From NCBI GenBank assembly GCA_002205965.3, contig NADL03000666.1, forward strand, positions 744,001 to 808,000: DNA of 64,000 bases, written 5' to 3'. The stretch's first letter is position 1. Every line of letters starts with the position of its first letter. A program made the position numbers and the translations under genes. A model generated the notes under the pieces. That model searched no databases, was not told the origin of the DNA, and saw only the letters and a program-made list of their open reading frames with translations. Origin of the DNA: Kappaphycus alvarezii (taxonomy: Eukaryota; Rhodophyta; Florideophyceae; Gigartinales; Solieriaceae). Below are positions 1 through 10,774 of this stretch, piece by piece.

Positions 1-1302
1 GTCGGGGAGTACGGCGAAATTTTCCGAGATGAGTTGCCAGATGAACTACCACCGCAAAGAGGCGTTAATTTTGAGATCAATCTGAAAAGTGATTCAGCAC
101 CTCCTGTGCGACCGGTTATCAGGCTATCAACAGATGAGCTAGCAGAGCTCAAACGGCAGTTGAAGGAGTTGGTCAACAAAGGATTTTTGCGCCCGTCAAT
201 ATCGCCGTATGGCGCACCAGTGTTTTTTGTGCGTAAGAAGTCAGGCGATCTTAGAATGGTATGTGATTTCCGCGCTCTCAACAAGATCACTATCCCAGAT
301 GTGACACCTCTGCCACTCATATCCGAGGCCTTAGACCACGTGAGTGGGGCTACTGTATTTTCCAAAGTGGATCTTCTTGGTGCATACCACCAAATGCGTA
401 TTCGTGACGAGGACATCCCGAAGACCGCGATTCGAACACGATTCGGGTCTTATGAATGGACTGTACTGTGTTTCGGACTTACTAACGCGCCAGCCAGCTT
501 CACACGTTTGCTGACGACGCTTCTACGAGACCTAAATGGCGAATGTTTGGTCATATTCCTTGATGATATACTTGTGTATAGTCGCAATATGGAGGAACAT
601 AAGAAACATTTGCGCTCGTTGTTTGATATCTTGCGCAGAGAACAACTGTTTGCAAAGCCAGCAAAATGCGAGTTTGGGAGCTCCAGTATCGAGTTCCTAG
701 GGCACGTAGTCAGTGCAAACGGGATTGAGATGCAAGCTAATCTGAAGGATGCAATCCTAGACTGGCCAAGGCCAACGACGATTCGTCACGTCCAGCAGTT
801 CATTGGGCTCGCGAATTATTACCGCAAGTTCATCAGAGGGTACGCTAATATCCTTCGGCCCGTGTCAGACATTTTAAGGTCGAAAACATTCGAGTGGGGT
901 GAAGAGCAGGAGAACTCATTTGATGCGTTGAAGAAAGCTCTCACTACGGCGCCAGTGCTGGCACACCCCTCTTCTGAAAAAGAATTTATTGTTTCTACGG
1001 ATGCATCTCAATTTGCCGTCGGAGCAACTCTGGAACAAGACGGTAGACCAGTGGCTTACCTTTCTCATCGGCTAACAGACGCTGAAAGTCGATGGTGCGT
1101 AGGTGACCAGGAACTACTTGCTTTTATGATTGCCTTACGAGACTGGGAGGTTTACCTGAAGGGGAGAAAATTCACGTTCAGGACTGACCACGAACCCATC
1201 CGCTATTTGCAGTCAAAGGCCAAGTTGTCAGGTCGCCAAGCCCGCTGGCTCGACACGCTACAGTCGTTTACATATGATACGTTACATGTCCCGGGAAAGT
1301 GA
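1..1302 (+). CDS. pol: Ty3/gypsy pol, 5'-partial: reverse transcriptase and RNase H
   Basis: The frame is open from base 1, so the true start, gag and protease lie upstream of the window. The reverse transcriptase copies element RNA into DNA: the palm motif FLDD (usual YxDD) lies near nt 550-575, preceded by the LCFGLTNAPASF segment (usual LPFGLxNAPxxF). A connection region with the FIGLANYYRKFI motif follows, then RNase H, whose first acidic residue is in STDASQFAVGA near nt 995-1025 and whose TDHEP motif lies near 1185. The frame ends in TGA at 1300-1302, immediately after HVPGK, where related elements read on into the ADALSRRP linker and integrase. That linker continues in the -1 frame from 1299. 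Apart from this junction the coding is undamaged, so the copy looks young. Family assignment is firm; whether the break is a mutation or programmed is open. Confidence 0.95.
   Translation, partial: VGEYGEIFRDELPDELPPQRGVNFEINLKSDSAPPVRPVIRLSTDELAELKRQLKELVNKGFLRPSISPYGAPVFFVRKKSGDLRMVCDFRALNKITIPDVTPLPLISEALDHVSGATVFSKVDLLGAYHQMRIRDEDIPKTAIRTRFGSYEWTVLCFGLTNAPASFTRLLTTLLRDLNGECLVIFLDDILVYSRNMEEHKKHLRSLFDILRREQLFAKPAKCEFGSSSIEFLGHVVSANGIEMQANLKDAILDWPRPTTIRHVQQFIGLANYYRKFIRGYANILRPVSDILRSKTFEWGEEQENSFDALKKALTTAPVLAHPSSEKEFIVSTDASQFAVGATLEQDGRPVAYLSHRLTDAESRWCVGDQELLAFMIALRDWEVYLKGRKFTFRTDHEPIRYLQSKAKLSGRQARWLDTLQSFTYDTLHVPGK
1293..1299 (+). promoter_or_regulatory. Candidate -1 ribosomal frameshift heptamer GGGAAAG
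   Basis: In the zero frame the codons read CCG GGA AAG TGA, so G-GGA-AAG fits the X-XXY-YYZ slippery pattern exactly and is followed at once by a stop. A -1 slip gives GGG AAA GTG and enters the integrase frame without losing any residue of the usual linker. It could equally be a single-base deletion that happens to fall here. I did not identify a convincing downstream pseudoknot by eye. Confidence 0.4.
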
Positions 1303-2870
1303 ATACTGTGCCAGATGCCCTGAGCCGACGCCCGGATCATGACATTCGTTTGCATTCCATTGCGCTAGGTGGAGCCTTGGATGAAATTAGGAACGCCTAC
1401 CCCCACGATGCTTTGGCAAAAGAGCTGATTGAGTTCTTTAAAGACGAAACGCCGCCAAGCACACCACAGGGCAAACAACAAGCACAGAACTTTAAGTTTG
1501 AGAATGGAACTTTGCTATGGATAGCAAACGATCAGTCCAGAGTCTATATTCCGAACTATGGTGCCCTCCGGACAAATACTATCAAGGCATTCCACGAACC
1601 TTCGCATTTTCATGCAGATAAGACGTATTCTGCAATGACGAGGCAAGTATATTGGCGTGGGATGTATGATGCCGTGCGTAGCTACTGTTCGCGATGCCAT
1701 GACTGTCAGGTGAATAAGGTTAAGAACAGTCTCCCTGGAGGTAGCTTGCAGCCTCACGACATCCCCGAGAGCTGCTGGCACACTGTGTCTATGGATTTCT
1801 TGACGGAACTACCTATGGATGAAGATGCATTTGATTCTGTGTTTGTTGTCGTAGATAAACTCTCAAAAAGAGCAATCTTCATCCCCACCACGAAAGCAAT
1901 TGATGCTCCCGGTGCAGCTCAGCTTTTGCAGCAGTATTTGTTTGCAAAGCACGGAGTACCACGTAAATTCATCTGCGATCGGGATCCGAAATTCAGATCT
2001 AAGTTCTGGGAAGGTTTGACACGTATTTTTGAAGTCGACCTAAACATGTCTACTGCTGACCACCCAGAGACAGATGGCCAGTCAGAAGTTACGATTAAGA
2101 CATTATCTGGAATGCTACGAGCTAGCATTCAGCGATCACCGAATCAGTGGAGTCGTATGCTCCCAGTTTTAGAATTCGAGTATAACTGTTCTCGAAGCGA
2201 GAGCACAGGCCTCTCCCCCTTTGAAGTAGACATCGGCCGAGTACCGTTGAGTGTGAAGACCAGAAGCTATTCTATTGAAGAAGTCCCGAGCCAGTCAGCG
2301 AGAGAATTGGCTGACCGCCTGGAAGCTTACCGCATTCTCGCACGCGACAATATAGCAGCAGCACGTGCCAAGCAACAGCACTACGCGAATCTTCGTAGGG
2401 ATCCAAACGTGTCTTTTGAGAAGAATGAATTGGTTTTGTTACGTTCTGACGGCCTGGACAGCTTTAATAGATCGTCCTTACCAACTAAGTGGCGTCCGAA
2501 GTATTTGGGGCCATTGCGAGTGCTAGAAGTAATGAGTCCTGTTACTTATCGTCTGGAATTGCCTCCCACGATGTCGCGAGCACATAATGTATTTCATGTT
2601 TCAAAGCTCAAGCGTTATCATCGCCCCGAGGGTGCCTCTGGCCCCCTTCCAGTCGTCATTGATGCCGACGGGGCTGTCGAACACGAAGTAGAGCGTATTT
2701 TAGACAAGACCCGAGAGAATCGCAGGATTTATTATCTTGTCCAGTTCACTGGAGAGTCTGAGTCTGAGGCTGAATGGATCGCGAAGTCTGATCTAGGGCA
2801 TTGCAAGGAACTCGTTAAGGAATATGAGAAAGCGCTGAGGACATCGCTTTCAAAGAGCGGGCGAGTGTAA
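1299..2870 (+). CDS. pol: Ty3/gypsy integrase with C-terminal chromodomain
   Basis: This frame lies -1 relative to the upstream RT/RNase H frame and begins within the conserved linker (VPDALSRRP). The order is: H2C2 zinc-binding domain (histidines in FHEPSHFHADK, cysteines in CSRCHDC, about nt 1590-1710); DDE core with the first Asp in SMDFLTELP near 1790, the second in CDRDPKF near 1975, and the Glu in TDGQSEV near 2075; a C-terminal GPLRVLEV/LPPTMSRAHNVFHVSKLK segment; and a final chromodomain-like segment with EVERILDK and YYLVQF near 2680-2750, which in chromoviruses targets integration to modified histones. All catalytic residues are visible and there is no internal stop over 523 codons. 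The first codon is GTG, so independent initiation there is unlikely; expression would need frameshifting from the upstream frame. This belongs to the chromovirus branch of Metaviridae. Confidence 0.95.
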   Translation: MNTVPDALSRRPDHDIRLHSIALGGALDEIRNAYPHDALAKELIEFFKDETPPSTPQGKQQAQNFKFENGTLLWIANDQSRVYIPNYGALRTNTIKAFHEPSHFHADKTYSAMTRQVYWRGMYDAVRSYCSRCHDCQVNKVKNSLPGGSLQPHDIPESCWHTVSMDFLTELPMDEDAFDSVFVVVDKLSKRAIFIPTTKAIDAPGAAQLLQQYLFAKHGVPRKFICDRDPKFRSKFWEGLTRIFEVDLNMSTADHPETDGQSEVTIKTLSGMLRASIQRSPNQWSRMLPVLEFEYNCSRSESTGLSPFEVDIGRVPLSVKTRSYSIEEVPSQSARELADRLEAYRILARDNIAAARAKQQHYANLRRDPNVSFEKNELVLLRSDGLDSFNRSSLPTKWRPKYLGPLRVLEVMSPVTYRLELPPTMSRAHNVFHVSKLKRYHRPEGASGPLPVVIDADGAVEHEVERILDKTRENRRIYYLVQFTGESESEAEWIAKSDLGHCKELVKEYEKALRTSLSKSGRV

Positions 2871-3310
2871 CCGACTTAGGGTTCTTACTGTAATGTACAC
2901 CCTTCGACCAAGCTAGCTTACAGGACAGGCTGCCACGAGAACTTTTATGACTTTGGGCAATCGCCGTCGTCACCCCGACGGTGCGGGGCACGCCGACGGG
3001 ACCAACTCCCGAGTACCCAAATCGCTACTTAAACTGATGAGGCTAACTGTAGAGCATGGGATAGAAGGGAGGCAACACGGGCGGAACGACGAACGCTAGT
3101 GTAACGAAACGAACAACAGGGTTTTGGTAAACGACCACGCTTCCCCTGTTACACATGTTGTAACACTATCTGCTATAGAAGACTACAATTTGGAGACATT
3201 CACCGAATAAACTGGCGCTTCAAAAAGACGCATGCTGCCCAGATAACTAGGATCAACCCAAACATTCAACAGAATGCGTATTCTAGTAGGAGTCTCTTAT
3301 TGCACACAAC
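2871..3310 (+). repeat. 3' untranslated region and probable 3' LTR of the Ty3 element (boundary unresolved)
   Basis: Downstream of the integrase stop is a GC-rich stretch with two adjacent hairpins (CCGTCG 2964-2969 pairs with CGACGG 2976-2981; GTGC 2981-2984 pairs with GCAC 2988-2991). A purine-rich stretch near 3058-3075 could be the polypurine tract, and TGTAAC at 3100 could open the LTR. AATAAA occurs near 3205. The 5' LTR lies outside the window, so neither LTR edge can be proven by comparison. Confidence 0.35.
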
Positions 3311-3780
3311 CAATCACTGAAGTTCTTTATCCTCTAAAGCTCATAACTAAAGCGAATGAATACCTTAATCTCTCGTATTTTATTTAAGAAAGCATTTTGC
3401 AATTCAAGGCTGGCCTCAAACATTATGCCTACTGCATGAGAAAAAGAAACAAATTTCCGCTCGACATACATTTCAATCAAACATTAAAAGTAGGTTGAGA
3501 GATGACTGAGAAAACTCGTCTGTTGACTGGACCTGAGGGGCACAAAAAATTAGGTAACTGGGCCTTTGATATTTGATTCGGAGGCACTGTTGGAGATATT
3601 CCGAAAGTTAGCTTGAATTCTTGAAGCACCAACACTTTTTTTCACTACTGCTACTATGATTTACACTCAAGTAAAAGATGTGCGTTAGTGATTTTGATTC
3701 ATATCGATATTTGATTCAGGAGGGCATAAAATGTTGTGTTTTTGAACAGCAATCTGTCGGTATCCATTCTCACTAGAATG

Positions 3781-3860
3781 TTTTCTCCGCCGCCGCCATA
3801 GTGCACAGGTTAATGGGAATTTCACCCGAAGTTCCACTCGCAGTAATCCAATCCAAACAA
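3781..3860. repeat. Dispersed repeat, copy 1 (second copy at 49257-49345)
   Basis: About 80 bases, including the landmarks CGCCGCCGCC, GTGCACAGG, TTCACCC and GTTCCACT in the same order and spacing, recur at 49257-49345 in the same orientation at roughly 70% identity by eye. The family is unknown. The minus strand could be coding in both copies, since a short frame crosses each. Confidence 0.5.
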
Positions 3861-6164
3861 TTCCCCATCTGTCGGTAGACTTTTCGATGCATTCTGAATG
3901 TCCGAAACAGCTTTTGTTCGAGCATTGATTAGTTTCATCCGCACGTACTTCCAAGTAACATGTAGAAAACTGTTCATGCCAGGTAGAACCTGCATTTGGA
4001 TGTTTTGAGGTGTCGAAGATGCAAATTTGCTACTTTCATACCTGCAAAAAATCAAAAGCCCAGTCAATCGATTTTTTTGTCTAGTCATTTGATTGTCGTT
4101 GAACAAGTGACTAATAAATTTCCTTGTTTAGCCAAATGAGCACAGTCCCCCAATTTTGGGGCTTCCGTGGCATCGAATAGGAAGCGTATTACTTTTTTAC
4201 CTGCAGGATCCCCTATACCGGCCCAGTCATGAGCAAATGTTGAAAACCAAAAGTTTGAATTGGTTACATAAGATGATTGTGTCATTCGGCTGTTCTTTTA
4301 GTCTACGATCATGAGAACGAATGCGCACGAATTTCGCACTTAGCAATTGCATTATGTGAAAGACAGACACTGGTTTGCTGTTATTACCCCTCTAAGCAAA
4401 TCAATGTACATGATATGCATTTTGAACTACTACTGCGATCATCAACAATTTTGATAGTAAAGCATGGACGATTGCCAATCATTCGAAATTTTCAAGTACT
4501 TCACCCACTTGCTTATTCGGAGGAGAGAGAATAGAAGGCATTATCACTGTTCTTTTGCTATAAATTTGCGGGATGACTGGAGGAGTCCCCAAACTTTAGC
4601 GTAGGTACTACGGAGGCACGTTCTTTTCTTCAAACGATGCTTTTGCATGGTTGCCAATGAGACGGCAAGTTTTACAAAACATATTGCGTCCTAGCAAGCA
4701 AAACAACAAAAACATCATTTAGTATCATTGTGAGATTAGGTTTCCGCCGCTAGCTCGGTATTAGGTGAGAACTACATTTTGTCAGTTGCTGTCACGTAAT
4801 AGTTATTATTGATGGAAAAGGAGCCTTTTTGCTGTTGGATATTTACGAAGGGGAGTTCTGCTGTGGCAGGGATAGTTTTAACCCGAATTTTATAACGACT
4901 GATTGTTAGAAACACGAAAAGGATTTCTATGACCGGAAAGTTTGCGAAATTCGCATACGGATGATGTAGTGAGTTTCTCGTTTTAAAGGTGCCAGAAGAA
5001 GTTGTATTTTTGATGTAGATAAGATTTGTGCAAGAGGTTATGTTCTAGAGCAGTTCGTCAGTGTTCAGAGTGATCTCTTTAAAAATTGTAAGGGTTAAAA
5101 TCAGGAATGCAACTGATAAATAAATGCTTTGAAAAGGTAAGTGAAAAGGTAAATGACAGGCGTGGCGTGAGTAGTAAAGATGAATACCACAAATATGCAA
5201 TGGCCAATGTTCAAATGTCCAAGGTTTTCTTTTACAGCGACACTCCGCATTGGCAGTAACCTGCAATGCGGCTTGTTTGCTTGCTGACCTTCCCCTTCCT
5301 TGCTGGTAGGGTGGAGTTCCCTCTGAAACTGCCGAAACATTTCACGTGCATGCAAACCACCATACGAGTTGACTAGGTTTCAGCCAGCATATCTGTTACA
5401 ATAAATGAACCCCTCGTGTTTCCCCCAAAATGTCAGAAAATAGAAGGTGGTACCATTGAGAAGTTCGCTGATTTACTCGTAACAGATTGGTGGAGATTTA
5501 CAGGAGGATGAAAGCGGTTGCTTTCTTGGAACATAGTGCCCAACATGATGCAATTTAGAATTGAATCTCTAGTAGAACTTGAGGGATAATATCAGTAAAA
5601 GAAGCAGAATCCCGGGCGGGTTGATAATTTTGGGAAGAGAAGAGGTGGAGAAGAACAACAAGAAAGACCGTCAGAGAATGAAAAATAGTTTGAGCGAAAA
5701 TAGGGCGGTGATTTGCTTGGTGTAATAAATTGCAGGATACACTATGAACGAAAAGTTGGAATTTGCACGTCTCTAGGAGACGAATGAAGTAAATGGTGGA
5801 ATAAAGAGTATGACATAGCGGATAGGAGGAACGATGGAGAAGAGGAGGGAGGGGGCTTGGAAATGGATTCAAGAGACGAGAGAAAGTTGCTTGGCTAAGG
5901 GTGCAAATGTTTAGGGTATTTCCTTGAGGTTGGAAAGCACAGATGACCAACGCGAAAGGGTCCCGATGGGATTTCATCATCGTAGGACCATGTGATGGTT
6001 GCAAGAAAGGTGAGCCGTGACGGGAAAGCTTTAGTGCTTTTCGAATGATCCGGAATAAATGATTCGGGGGGTGATGTTCTGTGATTACATCAAAGATGGT
6101 GGCAGATTTTGTTGACATAAAGCAATGGTGAGACTCATTTTTTTATTTTCATTACCAACGTACT

Positions 6165-6300
6165 GTACTTTACTGTTGAGGTACTGTACTTTACTGTACA
6201 GCATAGTTTGGACAGTACAGCACTGTACAGTACGGTAAGTTGCTTCAAGCGGAGCAGTCTGAAAAATATGAAGCAGTATACAGTACTGTAATGGGTGCTT
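6165..6300. repeat. GTACTGTAC-type short palindromic repeat cluster
   Basis: Repeated variants of TACTGTAC, CAGTACAG and TGTACAGTAC in tandem-like array. The same motif family recurs in clusters at 35676-36060, 38404-38535, 44778-44846 and 60886-60922, and singly near 45608, 47795, 56925 and 59520. Confidence 0.7.
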
Positions 6301-7112
6301 TCGTAATGATGCTGATACAGACCAGCTGTAAGCATACATCACTGTAAAGTTCCCTATTTCGTGTAAGTACCCCACTCTTGGGCATTGTTCTGTACAGTAC
6401 TGATTTATACTCGCTAAAATCGGTACCGTCCATTGATGGGGTCTTATTCGAATCTGATAGTGCGTTTGAGATCAATTGAGGACTGTAGAGGTAAAGGATG
6501 TGTTGGCGTGGGGCCTGACTGGCAACAGTGATCAGCACAGTATGCTGGGGTCCTCGCCCAACACCATCTGGACAAGCACCCTGTCTTTATGTAGAGGATA
6601 CGCGCATTCTTCAAATCAATCGCATTTGCCATCGTAAGCCTCTCATGCTAAGTACTTAACACCGCCCGCACTTTTCGATTTTCCATTTAACGCGTTTCTT
6701 CCAGGAGGGAAAACGATCATCCTCCGGTATTTCAAGACAGAAGATTCTGCTTATATAAGTTCAAATGGTTTTGAACGGCGCAGTTGAAAATACTCAATAC
6801 GCACTACATTTATCATGATAAAATCACTGAGCGGCGCAGTTGACAACAATCAATATGCGTTATATTCATGCTCAATTTAATAACATACAATGAACATTGG
6901 TCGCGTAAATACTCAATACCCATTGTATTCATGTAGGAAAAATTCACACACACCCCAGACAAACGATGCGATAAAATCACGTACAATGACCACCGGTCGC
7001 TTAAATATTTAATATGCGTTGCATTCAGATGGGATGAATTCACAAGTTTACTGAATGCAAAACATCCAGTTAGCCCATGGCCGAATGTAGACAGTCGGAT
7101 AAGTCTGCATAT

Positions 7113-7187
7113 CCCTACTACCTGTTATGTGCGGAAAATCGTACATAACGAAAAAACGACCCCAACCCCATTTGTCCGTTATGTGCA
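7113..7187 (+). repeat. Left terminal region of the piggyBac-like element
   Basis: The roughly 38-base terminal inverted repeat begins CCCTACTACC. It contains TTATGTGCG (7125-7133), a 6-base spacer, and the opposed copy CGTACATAA (7140-7148). A further direct unit, TTATGTGCA, lies at 7179-7187. These are plausible transposase binding sites (inference). Confidence 0.7.
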
Positions 7188-9816
7188 ATAAAGTGGACTT
7201 TAGAGCCGTTATAGAGGCTAACTTTATGGCAGACTCCTTCGCTTTCAAGAACCTTTGATCCATTATGAGCTTACATTTGGCTTTCTGAGTCAGTTGAGAG
7301 CCGACCAGGCTTTCCAGATCCGGAATTATCAAATAAACCGGCAAGGTTATAGCCTGTTGAGTGTGTGCCGTGTTCAGGGCCTCAAAAGTGAACAGTCTTG
7401 TGGCATCGCGGACACAAAAAATGGCCGACTCGACCCAATATTCTTTTGTGCGCGACGCACACCCCCTAGGGCCTGCAAGCGGCGAGCAAGCGCCCAGTTG
7501 TGCCAATGTATCCGAGCAACAGTTAGCTGGAGCGGCGGTTCTAGGCAGTGGAAGTGGGAATGGGGGCGTTAATTCAGGAAATGACAGGGGGGAAGGTCTC
7601 GAGGAAGAGGAAGAGGTCGCCGTCGCCCTAGAGGTAGGCGAATGAGGGGTGTTCGAGGTCGTGGGCGTGGGCGTGGACGTCTAACTCGTTCGGGAGAAGA
7701 CGCAAGTGAGGGATGGACAATGAGTCTGACACAACGCAACAGTGCCAATATGGAAAAGGAGTTCTCCGACAATGTACTGCAACATAGAGCAAGGCTTTTC
7801 TGCAAGTCTGTGGTCATGAACATGAAGCTGGCAACAAGCGTGAAAGGTCTTCCTCAGACAAGATGTGGCTTTTTAGTGATGAGCATGAACGAAATCTTTC
7901 GCCAGTTACTGGATTGGCTAAACGAGTATGTCAAGCTTCGAAGAATTTCTCAATCGCTATTCACACTCTCGGACATGTATCGCTACGTCGCAGTTCTGCT
8001 ATGCTCCCATACGGCTGGCTCCAGTTTTGACAACGCCTTATCAGTGTGTGGGGTGTTGAGCGCACAAAAGGTAATCGATGGTTGAACTGTTGGTTGATGC
8101 TTCCGGTAAACAGGCTGGAACATTAGACCAGGGTTTATATAGAAAAAGTACTCAACACCAGCAGAGATAAATTGTAATTAAACGGTACTGAATTCAAAGG
8201 TATTCTAAAAAAAGCGACCCAGAGGTATCAAACTACAAGGTTCTGAAGGCTCATGTAGTATCCATCAGTATAACAGACAGCAACAAACATCATGGAAAAG
8301 TCCCATTGCTCCAATTGGCAAGGAAGCATAAAGTGGTTGCTGATTGGTGGGTGCGAAATGTTTCGAGAACCACGCGAGATAGCCATGATAGATCCATGTC
8401 ATTGGCTAGGTACAAAGAGGTATGATATTATGCTTTTACACTGGTGCGGGAGTACAGTGCACAAGTTGCAATGATGTCTTCTTACAGTGTAAATCCTTGG
8501 TACAGGTTACCGGAGGGATACTGTCAGGGTATTTGGTGATTTATGGGCATAATCGCAACACAGTGCTTCGTCAGGCTGGAAGCGTTCCTCCGTTGTTAAA
8601 TCGGATGCGGTTTATTGCTACACACATTTTGGCATACCCTCCAACGGGAAGGGGAAACGACGGGCAGCAAACTTGGTCTGCACAACGAGATCAAACACGC
8701 CAGCTGACCGACTTTGAGTCCCTTTCTTTCAGGGAGACTCGGAAGATATTCTTCGTACCGCTGCACATGATGGCTACCTTAGATGATGACCTCTTCGGAA
8801 TCCGAGCAGCGGACAACCAGGTGAAGATGTTGAGTAGCCGCAAGGCTGACAAAGAAGGTAATTCTGCGGATGCAGTGGCGGATGCTCTGTTCAGCGTTAT
8901 CTTTGCGCTGCGCTTCAGGAGGAGAGGGGAAGTTCAGGTTGTTTCCGTTAGTAAGCTGCTTGAGACGTTGAAAGAAGGGCGGGGAGACGAATGTTTGAGT
9001 TCCTTAATTGTCACTGTGGACAGGGGTGACGGGAAGGAGGCTTTTATGGAGCTCTTATGGAGTTTGACCTTTGTTTTGTTTTTGTCATGCCAGATCAAAT
9101 TCTGCGATGCCATCCGTTTGTGGGCCAAGTCGTACTTCAACCCCTTTCGTGGCGATCTGGAGGGAGAACACGATTCCTTGCCCCAGCAACCTGCACCTGA
9201 CCAACAAAATAATACAACAGCAGGAGGTTCTGGGGAGGTTTCCCGTCATACAGACGGTGAGGGTGATTCAGAGAATGTGGATGACACAGCGGATTGGAGG
9301 ACGGGTAGCGCGGAGTGGTACGATCGACGCAGCGAATTTGTGATCAATGACGATCCAGACATGGGACCTGAAGTATTTTTCGCGTTAAGAAGAAGAGGTG
9401 GACAGAGAGGAGGCAAAAATGCGATCACTGCGGTTGCCATAAGAGATAACGGGACGAATAATTTTGCGAAGGTTTTGCGTTTCATGTACACGGTTCCGCC
9501 TGAGATGCAGCAGAATCTTAACACCTGGATCGCGGTACCTTAGTCTAATGTTACGCTCGAGAAAACCCTGTTCAGTGGCGCCACACATCAGAATAGTGAC
9601 CTGCAGGTACTACGAACTGTAGCTGGGGAAAGGATTGGAAATGTCTGTGAGGTGTTAACGCTGGGACAAAGGTGTGCTGATTGGTTTGTGTTGCGGCAGT
9701 TTCGTGTAACAGGGACAAATGCGGGGCTTCTTCTCATGTCTTCGGCTGGTATGATGGAACTACTGGGGCTTTCCCCTGGGGAGAGGAACATCATGACAGA
9801 GAACGAGTGGTTCTAA

Positions 9817-10488
9817 TTGCTGCACAAGAGCTGGTCTAGTTCCAAGGTGTCCACTCAGGCGATGATGCGGGGAACTGATAATGAATCTGCAGTACTTAGT
9901 GCTCTGGAATCTCAAGAAATCATCAAGGCGGTGTTTGAGGTTTACATGTTGTCGATGAAGAATGCGAGTTATCGGGCCTGCTCTCCGGACGCCGTGGCAT
10001 TTGTAGACATTGGCAGTTTTTCTGAGTGCTCCACTGTTGAAGGACTACCGGGATTTGATAGATGCAAAGTTGTGATGGCCTGTGTTGAGGTCAAAACGCC
10101 GGCAGCGGCTTCCACTCTAGGAGATTCCGCTCAGCTCGCATCATTTGACATCATTTGTTGCCGTATTGGTGATGAGAAGTTTAAGAAATACGTCGCCCGC
10201 GAGCAAATGGGACAGATTGTCCATCAGGCTTTGGTTTTGAGGCTGGAGTTTTGTCCTTATGTCGTGGCTGGAGAGAAAGGTTTGCTGTACAAGGTACTTA
10301 TCAGGATAGCGCCGGACACACTGTCGTTGTTTGAGTCCTCACTGATTTCCCTGGAAAAACCGCTGCTGGAGTGGGCGTATGCCGAGGAGCCATTCCCGTC
10401 TTTGGTTGATGTGGGTAACCCCGAACAACTGGAGGCGAGACATAAGTTTTGGAAGATTGTAGAAAAGCACGTGAAGACAAACGGTTGA
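9817..10488 (+). other. YqaJ-like PD-(D/E)XK nuclease domain within the transposase
   Basis: This part of the broken transposase frame shows every landmark of YqaJ/lambda-exonuclease-type nucleases in order. RGTxNE lies at nt 9868-9885 with the helix Glu at 9883. SPDA has the metal-binding Asp at 9988-9990. VEVKT has Glu at 10087-10089 and Lys at 10093-10095. QMGQIVHQALV follows near 10207, with the expected Gln. The domain is uninterrupted over about 220 codons, and its active-site residues are all intact even though the host gene is dead. Family knowledge: such domains cut or resect DNA ends. YqaJ-like proteins are known as separate ORFs in some DNA transposons (for example ISL2EU), but insertion inside a piggyBac-like DDE domain is not something I recognise. 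The assignment is by motif only and needs a profile search. Confidence 0.6.
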
Positions 10489-10774
10489 TTCTTTCCGCTG
10501 AAGCTGTTTAAGCATGCGGCACAGAGCTTCTACTCAAAGAACAAGGCTAGAGTTGACGGGGCCACGCAGCAGCGTGCTATTTTGAGGAGTTCCACGTCCC
10601 ATCTGGAATGGGAACAAAAAGATAGTATCACAGACTCTCAAGACTCTGGCTGTGAGCGCCATCCTGGCTTGGCGAATGTTTGAGTGGCAAGATCTTCTCT
10701 AGTCTGAAGAATCTTCCAAATCTGTTGATAACCATAGGAACTGCTTAAAAAAAGTTCAAGCAACGTCCGATTTT

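Larger units (their letters stand above)
3311..7112. other. Intergenic stretch without supported genes
   Basis: Only short, unsupported reading frames occur on both strands; the longest (187 codons, minus strand, 5555-6118) is rich in Leu, Ser, Pro and His and looks like the complement of a purine-rich tract. Two local features are listed separately: a dispersed repeat at 3781-3860 and a GTAC-type repeat cluster at 6165-6300. I see nothing else I can name. Confidence 0.5.

Noticed and set aside
3100..3153. TGTAAC...GTTACA as a complete 54-bp LTR
   Set aside because: The ends are inverted as in LTRs but the length is far too short for a Ty3 LTR and no second copy is in the window.
3685..4285. 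Overlapping minus-strand frames of 66-94 codons
   Set aside because: No family resemblance. Part of the region is the dispersed repeat already listed.
5555..6118. 187-codon minus-strand reading frame
   Set aside because: No recognisable domain; Leu/Ser/Pro/His-rich composition is what the complement of a purine-rich tract gives. No promoter or family support.
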